A DNA stretch of 64,000 bases. Origin: UBA668 sp041394605 (lineage in GTDB: Bacteria; Actinomycetota; Acidimicrobiia; Acidimicrobiales; Ilumatobacteraceae). The stretch spans positions 62,001 to 126,000 of the forward strand of contig JAWKHX010000013.1 of assembly GCA_041394605.1 (NCBI GenBank). Reading direction: 5' to 3'. The translations under genes were made by a program, and so were the position numbers. Under the pieces are notes generated by a model, which was not told where the DNA came from, searched no databases, and saw only the letters and a list, made by a program, of their open reading frames with translations. Numbering within the stretch: position 1 is the first letter of the stretch; each line of letters begins with the position of its first letter. Positions 52,278 to 61,390 of this stretch are shown here, in pieces.

Positions 52278-53054
52278 TCAGTCGGAGGCGCCGCTCAGGC
52301 GCATGCGCTTCATGCGGAAGACCGCGAGTGCCAGCGCGGCCGCAGCGACGACGGCCAGGCGCACGACGGCGTCGGCCCCTGCGGGGATGCCGTCGCGGAT
52401 GAGTCGTGCCGGAGGGTTGTCGATGAGGCCGACGAAGATGGCACGCGACTCCCACGTCGGCGAGAGCTGGGCGATGCCGGTGAGCGCCTCCCCGAGCAGC
52501 CGCTCCACCAGGAACACGAGGGTCAGCGCCCACACCGCGGTGCGCCGGGTGATGCAGCCGATGGCGATGAAGACGGCGATGTAGGCGACGCTGCCCACTG
52601 CCGCCGCCACGTACGCCGCACCCGCGCTCTGCGTGCTGCCGGCAACGACCGCGGCCAATGCGGCAGCCGGGGCGATGGTGACCATCGCCACCAGCGAGCC
52701 GGTGATCCAGCGGCCGACCACGATCTGCCACCGCGGCGTGGGCGTGAGCCATGTAAAGTGGAACGTGCCGGCGCGTACCTCGGCGCCCAGCACCGAGTCG
52801 CCGATGATCAGCGCCGTGATGGGCATGACGAGGCTGAAGATCCCTTCGGCCGCCACATTGGCGAAGGCCCGGTCGCGTGGGAGGTCGATCGCCCGGGCGA
52901 GCAGACCGAACAGCAACGCGCCCACGCACGGCATCAGCAACGCCAGCCACCGCTTCGGTGGGAAGCAGGAGCGTCGGGCGTACAGCATGATCGCCACCAG
53001 CCGCGGCGTGGGCCGTCGACGGCTGGCAGTGGCGGGAGGCGCAGCGTTCGTCAT
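52278..53054 (-). CDS. ABC-2-type transporter permease
   Basis: This 258-aa protein has six hydrophobic segments in the style of ABC-2 permeases, including a TFHFTWLTPTPRWQIVVGRW segment typical of the second helix loop. It is the last gene of a four-gene leftward cluster and pairs with the ATPase at 53051-54039, which it overlaps by 4 bases. It is probably an exporter for a lipid, peptide or drug; the substrate is unknown. Confidence 0.82.
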   Translation of the reverse strand: MTNAAPPATASRRRPTPRLVAIMLYARRSCFPPKRWLALLMPCVGALLFGLLARAIDLPRDRAFANVAAEGIFSLVMPITALIIGDSVLGAEVRAGTFHFTWLTPTPRWQIVVGRWITGSLVAMVTIAPAAALAAVVAGSTQSAGAAYVAAAVGSVAYIAVFIAIGCITRRTAVWALTLVFLVERLLGEALTGIAQLSPTWESRAIFVGLIDNPPARLIRDGIPAGADAVVRLAVVAAAALALAVFRMKRMRLSGASD

Positions 53055-54039
53055 CGCACGAGCTCCCGGAAGAGGCTCTCCAGCGAATCGTCCAGTGGCC
53101 GCACCTCGTGCAACCGGATCGATGCGTCCCTGGCGAGACGTGGCAGGGCGGCAGCCAGCTCACGTGCCTGGAGGGTCTGCACCACCAGGCCGTCGCGCTT
53201 GGGATCGAACGTCAGCCCCGTCACCGCGGCCAGGCCGACGAGGGCGGCCCCGAGGCGGCGGCCGTCGTCGCACCGCACGAGCACGTGCCGCGGCGTGTCG
53301 TCCATCGCGTCGCGGATCGCGCGATGGCTGCCTGCGGCGGCAAGGCGACCGTGCACCAGCACGATCACGCGCTCGGCCATCCGCTCCACTTCGTTGAGCA
53401 CGTGCGAGCTGACGATGACGGTGCGTCCGGCGGCCCCAGCCGTCTGAACAGCGCGATGAGGTGGGCACGCTGCACCGGATCGGCGCCGTTCAACGGTTCG
53501 TCGAGCACCAGCACCTGCGGGTCGCACACGAGCGCGGCAGCGATCTTGGTGCGCTGGCGCATGCCCTTGCTGAACGTGTCGACGCGCCGGTCGGCCGCAT
53601 CGAGGAGGCCGACCTCGCCCAACGCCGCGTCGGGGGCGCTGCGGTCGGCCACCTGGCGCAGGTCGGCGATGTACCGCACGAACTGGCGAGCCGTCAGGCC
53701 CGGCGGCACGGCTTCGTCCTCCGGCACCAGCGCCATCCGGTGGTGCACCTGGCGGTCGGTCCGCGGGTTGCGGCCCTCGACCAGCACGCTGCCTTCGTTC
53801 ACGCGTGTGAGCCCGGTGATCGCCCGCATCAGCGTGGTCTTGCCGGCCCCGTTCGGGCCGAGCAGGCCACTGACCCCCGCGCCGAACGAACAGCTCAGCT
53901 CGGAGAGCGCGACCTTCGGCCCGAACCAGACCGACACGTCCCGCGCCTCGACGGTGGCATCGGCCACGAAGGCGGGGTCGAACTGGTCGGGCGGCACGGT
54001 GCCGTGGACGGCCTCCGGAGGGAGCGGGTGGTCGGTCAT
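53051..54039 (-). CDS. ABC transporter ATP-binding protein with one frameshift
   Basis: This ATPase has about 330 codons if repaired. It has Walker A LLGPNGAGKTT, signature TFSKGMRQRTKI and Walker B VLVLDEPLNGADP, and the switch VIVSSHVLNEVE follows in a different frame. The break lies near 53435, in a run read as GGGGCC on the coding strand. One extra G would restore the expected LGAAGRTVIVSSH, so a homopolymer miscall is likely. It pairs with the permease at 52278. Its ATG overlaps the upstream permease stop. Confidence 0.87.
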
Positions 54040-54953
54040 CGCTCCACCCACCGGTAACGACGCCAGAGCACGCCGAGGCCGAGGCCGAGGACCGCGACGT
54101 AGAGCCCGACCGCGTACATCCCACCGCGGTCCACGCCGCCCAGCGGCGACGCAGGGTCGACATGGCCGAGGAACACCAGGTCGCGAAGGTAGAGCGGCAG
54201 CCGCAGCACGTTGACGAGTGCCCCGGGCGAGCCCGGGCTCGGCCCGCGATCGGGGCCGTTGTCGACGATGACCGCGGACGCGATCGACGTGACGAGGAAG
54301 AGCCCGATCACCGATGCCCCGGCCACGATCCGCCGGTCGGTGAGTGACGCCACCGCGCACCCGACGACGGCGTAGTACACGGCCAACAGGGCGACCGATG
54401 CCGGCACCTGCCACAAGACGTCGAGGTGCCCGGTGAAGTAGTCGAGTGCGCTGTCGCTGACGAGCATGTTGCCGACGAACAGCACCACCTGCGGCAGGAA
54501 GGAGAAGGCGAACAGGATGGTAGTGATCGAGCCGACCTTGGCCACCACGTAGTCGGTGCCCACGAGCGGTCGCGAGAACATGAGCGGCAGCACACGCTGG
54601 CGGCGGTCTGGGCACATGACGTCCGGAGCAACCAGCGCAACGAAGAGCAGCAGCGCCGACGACACACCCACATAGTCGCGGTAGGTGATGATCTCGATGG
54701 GCAGCCGCCGCTCCCGGGTGATGTAGCCGATGCCCACGTTGACGATGGCCGGCACGCTCACCACCGCCAGCAGCACGAACGGCGCCACCTTCTGCCGCCA
54801 CGACCTCCGCAGGCCCAACGCCCTGCGGATGGACGCGCGATACAGCGCGGCAGTGGCGGCCGCCCGCCGGCCCCGCGGCCCTTCGTAGGGCCGGTACGAC
54901 CGGTCGTAGACGGCGCCGCGCCGGGCGCCCGGGCTCTCGGCCGCGGCGCTCAT
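54036..54953 (-). CDS. ABC-2-type transporter permease
   Basis: This 305-aa protein has a cytoplasmic N-terminus (YDRSYRPYEGPRGRR) of the kind found in ABC-2 family permeases of actinobacteria, then six hydrophobic segments. The second includes VMCPDRRQRVLPLMFSRPL, typical of ABC-2 coupling helices. It pairs with the ATPase at 54950 and overlaps its neighbours by 4 bases at both ends. Confidence 0.84.
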   Translation of the reverse strand: MSAAAESPGARRGAVYDRSYRPYEGPRGRRAAATAALYRASIRRALGLRRSWRQKVAPFVLLAVVSVPAIVNVGIGYITRERRLPIEIITYRDYVGVSSALLLFVALVAPDVMCPDRRQRVLPLMFSRPLVGTDYVVAKVGSITTILFAFSFLPQVVLFVGNMLVSDSALDYFTGHLDVLWQVPASVALLAVYYAVVGCAVASLTDRRIVAGASVIGLFLVTSIASAVIVDNGPDRGPSPGSPGALVNVLRLPLYLRDLVFLGHVDPASPLGGVDRGGMYAVGLYVAVLGLGLGVLWRRYRWVER

Positions 54954-55867
54954 TCCGGCCCTCCCGCACTCCGCAGGAACACCTCGTCCAGCGAGGTGAG
55001 CCGGGTCGACAGCCGGAACAGGGGCAGCCCGAGATCGGCGACGACGTCGCGGACGAGATCGAGCTGCAGGTCGCCGTCGACCGTGGCCTCGACCGCACCG
55101 TTGACCACCGCGGCGGCCACGCCCGCACGGGCCAGCCCTGCGACCAGTTCGTCGTGGTGCCGGCCGACGTCCACGGTCACCGCGCCCGTGCGGTCGAGCA
55201 GCGAGGCCGTCTCCCCGGCCACGACCAACCTGCCGGCGTCGATCATCACCACGTGGTCGCAGACCTGCTGCACGTCGTCGAGCAGGTGGGTGGCCATGAT
55301 CACGGAGATGCCGAAGGTGCCGAGACGGGCCACCAGGGCCAGCATCTCCTCCCGGCCGAGGGGGTCCAGCCCGGCCGTCGGCTCGTCCAGCAGCACCAGT
55401 TCCGGGTCGCCCACCAGCGCTTGGGCCAGCTTCGTGCGCTGGCGCATGCCCGTGGAGAAGCCGCCGATCGGCCGGAAGCGGGCTTCGTCCAGCCCGACCA
55501 GGTCGAGGATGTCGGAGGCCCGCTGACGCGCCGCCCGGCGGGGCAGGCCGCTGAGCTCGCCGAACGTCGACACCACGTCGGCGGCCATCTGGTCGAGCGG
55601 TAGGCAATCATGCTCGGGCATGTAGCCGAGGCGCGACCGCACCTCGATCGGGTCGGCGGCCACGTCGACACCGCAGACCTGGATGTGACCCTCGGTGGGC
55701 TGCGTGAGGCCGAGCAGCAGGCGGAACATCGTCGACTTCCCTGCGCCGTTCGCGCCGACCAGGCCGATGAGGCCGCGGGGCACCTCGAGCGTCAGCCCGT
55801 CGAGCGCCGTGACGGCGGGATACCGCTTGGTGAGGGCCGTCAACCGGAGCAGCACGTCCACGTCCAC
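54950..55867 (-). CDS. ABC transporter ATP-binding protein
   Basis: This 305-aa ATPase has Walker A GLVGANGAGKST, signature GFSTGMRQRTKL, Walker B LVLLDEPTAGLDP and switch MATHLLDDV. The C-terminal ~80 residues form the extra domain usual in ABC-2 and bacitracin-type exporter ATPases. It opens the four-gene cluster of two ATPase/permease pairs (54950, 54036, 53051, 52278). Two in-frame GTG codons (55867 and 55861) are possible starts. Confidence 0.92.
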   Translation of the reverse strand: MDVDVLLRLTALTKRYPAVTALDGLTLEVPRGLIGLVGANGAGKSTMFRLLLGLTQPTEGHIQVCGVDVAADPIEVRSRLGYMPEHDCLPLDQMAADVVSTFGELSGLPRRAARQRASDILDLVGLDEARFRPIGGFSTGMRQRTKLAQALVGDPELVLLDEPTAGLDPLGREEMLALVARLGTFGISVIMATHLLDDVQQVCDHVVMIDAGRLVVAGETASLLDRTGAVTVDVGRHHDELVAGLARAGVAAAVVNGAVEATVDGDLQLDLVRDVVADLGLPLFRLSTRLTSLDEVFLRSAGGPE

Positions 55868-55947
55868 GCCGTGGAGTCTGTCAGAGACGGCCGAACCCTT
55901 GGCCTCGCCCGCAGCCGGTTCCCCGGCAGGGGGGCGCCTGGTGATGG

Positions 55948-55953
55948 TACGAT
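55948..55953 (+). promoter_or_regulatory. TACGAT, leaderless -10 element
   Basis: TACGAT ends 7 bases before the ATG at 55961. GATGGTA is directly repeated here (GGTACGATGGTATCCATGGT), a possible site for the AbrB-type antitoxin it precedes. Confidence 0.6.
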
Positions 55954-55960
55954 GGTATCC

Positions 55961-56206
55961 ATGGTGGTTTCAATCGATCGAGCGGGTCGTGTGGTCATTC
56001 CGAAGGACATCCGCGACCGCCTCGAGTTGGGCGCCGACGCCGAAGTCGAGATCGAGGTGGTCGGCGATTGCATCCACCTCCAGCCAGTTCGCCGCCGAGG
56101 CCGCCGAGTGGTGATGGTCGACGGGTGGCCGGTCATCGAGCGGGGCGACGGCCCGATGCTCACCGACGCCGATGTGCAGCGCCTCCGCGATGCCGACCAG
56201 AGGTAG
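55961..56206 (+). CDS. AbrB/MazE-type antitoxin
   Basis: This 81-aa protein has the swapped-hairpin AbrB fold: VSIDRAGRVVIPKDIRDRLE, then ADAEVEIEVVGDCIHLQP. The C-terminal half would bind the toxin. The start is leaderless. The PIN-domain gene begins 17 bases inside its 3' end, making a standard VapBC-type pair. Confidence 0.9.
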   Translation: MVVSIDRAGRVVIPKDIRDRLELGADAEVEIEVVGDCIHLQPVRRRGRRVVMVDGWPVIERGDGPMLTDADVQRLRDADQR

Positions 56207-56615
56207 GTCGTGGGCGGTCGACACCAGCGTGGCCGTCGCCGCGCTTGATGCGGCGCACGCGGCACATGCCGACTGCAGGTCCGTGGTGCAGGCGCGCCGA
56301 CCGAGCCTTGCCGGCCACGCAGCGTTCGAGACGTACTCGGTCCTGACCCGGCTGCCCGGCCAGTTGGCGCTCGATGGGCCCACCGCGGCCGGGCTGCTGG
56401 CGCAGGTGTTCCCGATGATCGTCGCCCTGGACGCAGCCGATGCGCCGAGTCTGCTCGCCCGTTTCGGGTCCATCGGCATCGTCGGCGGCGCGGTCTACGA
56501 CGGGCTGGTGGGTGAGGCTGCTCGGGCACACGGTTGCGTCCTGCTCACCCGCGACCTGCGGGCGCGGCGCACGTACGACCTGCTCGGTGCGGAGTACGAG
56601 TTGATCGGCGTGTGA
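56190..56615 (+). CDS. PIN-domain toxin (VapC-like)
   Basis: This 141-aa PIN domain has Asp in WAVDTSVAVAALD, Glu in HAAFETYSVLTRLP and Asp residues in VYDGLVGEAARAHGCVLLTR and the following DLR. It is a predicted Mg-dependent ribonuclease toxin paired with the AbrB-type antitoxin. I chose the ATG at 56190; an ATG at 56172 adds six residues. Confidence 0.87.
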   Translation: MPTRGRSWAVDTSVAVAALDAAHAAHADCRSVVQARRPSLAGHAAFETYSVLTRLPGQLALDGPTAAGLLAQVFPMIVALDAADAPSLLARFGSIGIVGGAVYDGLVGEAARAHGCVLLTRDLRARRTYDLLGAEYELIGV

Positions 56616-56718
56616 CGACTGGCGGCCACCACGATGCCGGGTGGAGATGCCGTCCAGCCACCGCTACAATCCCTGCGTTCTTTGACAACCCACTTGATCC
56701 CCGAAAGCGGAGAGCACC

Positions 56719-57900
56719 ATGAGCAAGGCCAAGTTCGAGCGCACGAAGCCGCATGTGAACATCGGCACGATGGGTCATATTGACCACGGCAAGACGACGT
56801 TGACGGCCGCCATCTCGAAGACGTTGGCGGATAAGGGGTTGGCGCAGTACACGCCGTTCGATCAGATCGACAAGGCGCTGGAGGAGAAGGCGCGTGATCA
56901 CGATCTCGATTGCGCACATCGAGTATGAGACGGCGAATCGTCACTATGCGCATGTGGACATGCCGGGTCATGCTGACTACATCAAGAACATGATCACGGG
57001 TGCGGCGCAGGTGGATGGTGCGATTGCAGGTTGCGGCGACGGATGGTCCGATGCCGCAGACGTGAGCATGTGTTGTTGGCTCGTCAGGTGGTGTGCCAGC
57101 CATCGTGGTGGCGTTGAACAAGGCTGACATGGTGGAGGACGAGGAGTTGCTGGAGCTTGCTCGAGCTTGAGGTTCTGCCAGGAGCTGTTGAACGAGTACG
57201 AGTTCCTGCAGATGATTGTCCGGTGGTTCGTGTCAGCGCGTTGAAGGCTCTGGAGGGTGACAGTGCGTGGCAGGACAAGGTGATGGAGTTGATGGCGGCG
57301 TGTGATTCGGCGATTCCGGAGCCGCAGCGTGATCTGACAAGCCGTTCTTGATGCCGATCGAGGATGTGTTCACGATCACGGGGTCGTGGGACGGTGGTCA
57401 CTGGGAAGGTGGAGCAGGGCAAGGTTCACACGGGTGACGAGATCGAGATCGTCGGGTTGCGGGCGACGCAGAAGACGCAGTACGGGAGTGTGGATGTTCC
57501 GCAAGTTGCTCGATGAGGGTCAGGCCGGTGACAACATCGGTGCGCTCCTTCGTGGACGAAGTTAGAGGAGGTGGAGCGTGGGTAGGTGTTGTGCAGCCCG
57601 GCAGCATCACTCCGCATACCCATTTCGAGGGTCAGGTGTATGTAAAGGACTGTCGGAGGGTGGCCGTCACAAGCCGTTCTTCAACAACTATCGGCTGCAG
57701 TTCTTCTTCCGGACCACGGATGCTCACCGGGACGATCCAGTTGCCGGAGGACTGGTGATGGTGATGCCGGGCGACAACATCACGATCACGGTCGAGTTGG
57801 GCAAGCCGATCGCCATGGACGAGGGCCTGCGCGGTTCGCCATCCGTGAGGGTGGCCGTACCGTCGGCGCCGGCCGCGCGTCACCAAGATCACCAAGTGGA
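56719..57900 (+). CDS. tuf: elongation factor Tu, many indels in this sequence
   Basis: EF-Tu delivers aminoacyl-tRNA to the ribosome. The start MSKAKFERTKPHVNIGTMGH and G1 GHIDHGKTT are clear, and the rest is recovered in pieces across all three frames: VDMPGHADYIKNMITGAAQV, VVRVSALKALEGDSAWQDKV, and VMVMPGDNITITVELGKPIA. The stop should be the TGA at about 57897-57900, which has an extra G. There are more than ten indels. Codons in most of the gene end in T or G more often than in fusA or rpsJ. TACAAT near 56663 may be its -10 element, and GCGGAGAG is the ribosome site. Confidence 0.9.
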
Positions 57901-57916
57901 GACGGCGTACTGGAAC

Positions 57917-58228
57917 ATGGCACAGAGCATCCGCATCCGCCTCAAGGCGTTCGACCACGAGATCATCGACCAGTCGACGCGCAAGATCGTCGAGACGGTC
58001 ACCCGTACCAACGCCACGGTGCGCGGCCCCATCCCGCTGCCCACCGACAAGCACCGGTTCACGGTCATCCGTGGCCCGCACATCGACAAGGATTCCGCGA
58101 GCACTTCGAGATGCGTCCATTAGCGCCTGATCGACATCGTCGACCCGAACGCGAAGACCATCGACAGCCTGCAGCGCATCGAACTGCCGGCCGGCGTGGA
58201 CATCGAGATCAAGATCCAGAGCAGCTGA
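57917..58228 (+). CDS. rpsJ: 30S ribosomal protein S10, one damaged spot
   Basis: S10, about 103 aa, is clear from MAQSIRIRLKAFDHEIIDQS and VRGPIPLPTDKHRFTVIRG to IDSLQRIELPAGVDIEIKIQ. The frame slips near 58,097-58,125, where one C of a CCC run and bases around CGTCCATTAGCG appear lost, so no single open frame spans it. It follows tuf by about 17 bases, as in many bacteria. The usual next gene, rplC, is absent; a terminator follows instead. Confidence 0.9.
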
Positions 58229-58277
58229 CGCTCCACGGACGCGGGCCGCACGGTCCGACTCCGGGGGGAATCACCAG

Positions 58278-58317
58278 CGGCCCCGCCTGCCACGAGCGAT
58301 CGTGAGCGGCGGGGCCG
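58278..58317 (+). terminator. strong hairpin terminator after rpsJ
   Basis: A perfect 10-bp stem (CGGCCCCGCC at 58278-58287 with GGCGGGGCCG at 58308-58317) has a 20-base loop. It lies 50 bases after the rpsJ stop and just before the convergent defence-island genes. It lacks a clear U-tract, as is usual in high-GC actinobacteria. Confidence 0.75.
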
Positions 58318-58343
58318 TTGCGCGTCCAGCGAGACGGACATGG

Positions 58344-59623
58344 TCACGACTTCAGTTCGGGTGGCGTTTGGGTCTCGAGAGGCGGCGTGCCGAGTTCACT
58401 CTGGGCGGCGGCGGTGGCGGGTCGGTTGACACGGCGGACGGCCGCAGTGAGCACGCCTGCTGCCTTGGTCGCCGACTCCACGAGGGTGGGGTACCCGACT
58501 GACTCTCGAGGCTCGTGGTCGAGGTGACGTTGGTCGGCGAACCACGCTGTGATGTGCTCGAGACGAGCCGTATGCTCCGAGAGCTTCCGCTTGTTCAGCG
58601 GAGCGAAGCCTTCGTACCCGGTCGGACGTGCCAGTCGATCGACGACTTCGTCGAGGCAGTCAGCCAGCTCTTGATCGACTCGCTCGAGCTCTGCGAGTTG
58701 GGAGTTGATGTCGGCGGCGAGGCTGGCTACGGCGCTCGGCTCGTGGATGATGGCGTGCCCCAGCCGCAGCTCCTGCCACAGCGCGTAGTTCTGCTCAGCA
58801 ACGACCAGGAGCGCAACGAATTGCTGCAGGAGTTCGTCAGCGAGGTCGTCGGCTTCACTCGCGCGGCTGGCGACGCGCGGACTCTCGTCGACGGAGGCGA
58901 GTCGCTGCATCAAGTAGGCGCGGAGGGTCTCGATGTCGCGGGCGATGAGTGGACCGAGGTGGTCCACGGTCGACCAGTCGGTTGCACTGAACTCGCCCGA
59001 ACGCCGGTAGCGCTCGACCAATGGCTTTAGCGTCGCTCTGTCTCCGAGCACGGCACCCAACCGCTCCGCCTGCACCAGACGGACTAGCTGGTCGACCTTG
59101 CCCTCGACCCGCTTGACAGCGTCGGTGATCTCCCGGATTGCTGCCTTGAGGGCCATCTGGCCTGCCGCGGCTTGCATGCTCAGCGCCCTCTCGGGGCCGA
59201 GGTCGACCCTCTTCCAGTCGAGGTTGCCGGCGAACTGACCCGCCTTGCGGACAAAGCTTCGGAAGCTGCCGTCTCCGTTGGCGATCGCGCCGTGCTCCTT
59301 CAGGAGCTTGAGGGCTCGCGCCGAGAACTCGATGTACTCCCGGTGGGTCTGCTGATACGCGACGAGGTTGGCGGCGATCTGGAGCGAGTCGACGACCATG
59401 TGCCGGGCCCGCCCACCCGCCTCTCGCGTGGTAGCCATCATGCTGTCGATGAAGGCGGTGACATCGGTGGTGGAACCGGCTACCACGGAGTCCGCGACCG
59501 TTCGAGTAGATCTCGATCTCGCCCGTCGGCGTGCCAGCCTCGCGTCGGCGCCGCATCACGAAGCCACCGGTCTCGGGCTCGAAAGCTCGGGGCGGGCTGT
59601 CGATAGTCGTCAGGCATCGTCAT
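58344..59623 (-). CDS. unrecognised helical/coiled-coil protein coupled to a DUF262 nuclease
   Basis: This protein is about 426 aa if two indels are repaired. The ATG at 59623 overlaps the DUF262 stop as ATGA. The start (MTMPDDYRQPAPSF) shifts frame near 59580 into ETGGFVMRRRREAGTPTGEI, then near 59490 into the long clean frame that ends at 58344. The body is almost entirely helical, with charged heptad-like stretches (IREITDAVKRVEGKVDQLVR, INSQLAELERVDQELADCL). It has no transmembrane segment and no catalytic motif that I can see. Its lower GC matches the defence island. It is probably a partner or regulator of the nuclease; I find no known family. Confidence 0.65.
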
Positions 59624-61290
59624 CCGCTGAGCCTCCATCCGGCTCGGAGGTCTGCAGCAACTGGAGTTGGCGTGCTTCCAACTCGGTGGGTGCCCACACG
59701 GTGTGGTTGAGCACCTGGCTCGTGAGGGCAAAGTTCGATGTTCCAGCCTTCCCGGTGAAGTACTTCTGCTTCTTCCAGTTCGAACTCGTAGTTCTGCGCT
59801 TCGGCGTTCTTCGCCCGGTTTAGCAGGACGAGGTTGGCCAACCGATGAGTCCATGTTGCGCGCTCGTCGTCAGTGAACCATTCGAGCCACTGCGAACCCT
59901 GTGCAGGATGCTGGGGCAGGACGTGCTCGACAGTGATGAGCCCATGCTGGTACGTCGCGCCCGATGTGTTCGCCAGCATCTCGTCGAGGCGAAGCAGTAC
60001 GTACTTGCGCGTCTTGGACTCGAGGTAGGGTCGCTCAGACGGGTGATCGTCTCAGCTCGCTCGTTCTGGCTGAGCGAAAGGCTGGTGCGTGAGACCCGCT
60101 CCCTCGTCGAGCTGTCCGAAGATCTGATGTACCGCTGGGCCGGGCGTGGTGTAGGTGCGGCAGATGAACATCGCGGCCGCCAGCCGCTCCAGGTGGCGGA
60201 GGAAGGCGTCGAGCCAGGCCGGGTCGTCCCGCGTGGTGGCGGAGTGCCCATATCGCGGGAGGGCGCCAGTCGCTGTTGTCGAGTTGCCCGAGGCGGCGCA
60301 GCCGCGGTTGACTGCCTCGGCACCGGCGGTTGCCTCGTACTGTTGGCTGTTGATTGTCTCCAGGGCCGCGGCATAGGGCGGCAGCAGATCGTCGATGGCG
60401 AACTCTGTCTTGTTGCCGGGTGTACTTCGACAGCACTTGTTCCGGAAACTCCTTCAGCAGTTCTCCCGCTTCGCTCGTGTCTTGGCGACCAGCATCCGAA
60501 GGTGGATGAACAGCTCCACGAAACCGGTGCGGCCGAGGTCCTCCTCGGCGTTCTCCCAACGTTCACGTACGCCGCCGACTGGTCGTCAGGCAGGTCGCCG
60601 ATGAGCTGTGCCTTGAAGATGTCCGTCGGGGAGAGGTCAAGGCCCCGGGCGTTCATCACGCTGAAGATGCGGTGCGCGCTGTCCAGGTCCGGCGTGCTGA
60701 CCACCACCAGCCAGGTTTGTGTGCTCAATCGCTGCACCAATGCCAGGCGATCTCCGTCGTCCCAGTCTGAAAGCTGCTCCCAGAAGAGGCGGGCGTTCGC
60801 CTGGATCGCCTTCTGGGCATCCGTCTTCAGGCTGTCGGGCTTCAGTTCGAGCAGGCCGCCGATCGCTCCTGGAACCTGCACGTGGGTCGCGAAGAACTGC
60901 CGGTCCTTCGGCCGCAGGGCGAGCCGCGGTTCCGGCTTGAGGCCCTGGCTGAGGCTTCCCCGTTCGCGGATGAAGTCACTGAGCTCTGTCTGTAGCTCAT
61001 GCACCGCGGTCAGATCGCGGAGGACGGCGAAGAGGATGGTCAGGGTGGTGAGCCGCTGTTGCCCGTCGATGACGTCCCGCCGAGGCCACGCCTGCTTGCT
61101 TCACGAGGATGAGGACGAGGAAGTACGGCTCGTCGGCGGATCGCGCCATCGACTCGACGACATCGTCCAGCAACTGCCCGGCCTGGTCCTGTTCCCACGC
61201 GTACGGCCGCTGGTAGTCGGGGATCTTGAAGTGGTAGTCGCTCGAGAACACCTTGTGGAGCGGTACCTCGGAGGCTTGGAGTTGCTTCAT
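59620..61290 (-). CDS. DUF262/DUF1524 (GmrSD-like) nuclease, frame-disrupted
   Basis: This protein is about 556 aa if repaired. The N-terminal DUF262 domain has IPDYQRPYAWEQDQAGQLLD and RDVIDGQQRLTTLTI, the ParB-like NTP-binding signature. The middle has VVSTPDLDSAHRIFSVMNAR and GLDLSPTDIFK. The C-terminal HNH-like domain has TVEHVLPQHPAQGSQW and LANLVLLNRAKNAEAQNYEF. This is the layout of type IV restriction-like GmrSD enzymes, which cut modified phage DNA in an NTP-dependent way. At least four frame changes interrupt it (near 61085, 60560, 60400 and 60050). ATG 61290 has GGAG upstream. Confidence 0.82.
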
Positions 61291-61390
61291 CGTTCTCCGT
61301 TCTGCGGGCTGGTCAGGCGTTGGGAAGCCACGCTTCGTCGGCGGGTTCTCGGTGGCGTGGCGTACGGCGGCGTCGGCGCGTAGGTAGTGG

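Noticed and set aside
53051..54039. Programmed frameshift in the ABC ATPase
   Set aside because: One missing G in a G-run explains it, and no stimulatory structure is evident; it is kept only as a low-interest observation.
56719..58228. tuf and rpsJ as decayed copies
   Set aside because: Conserved protein segments continue in all frames with no loss of key residues, and the indel density matches other poor-quality parts of the window.
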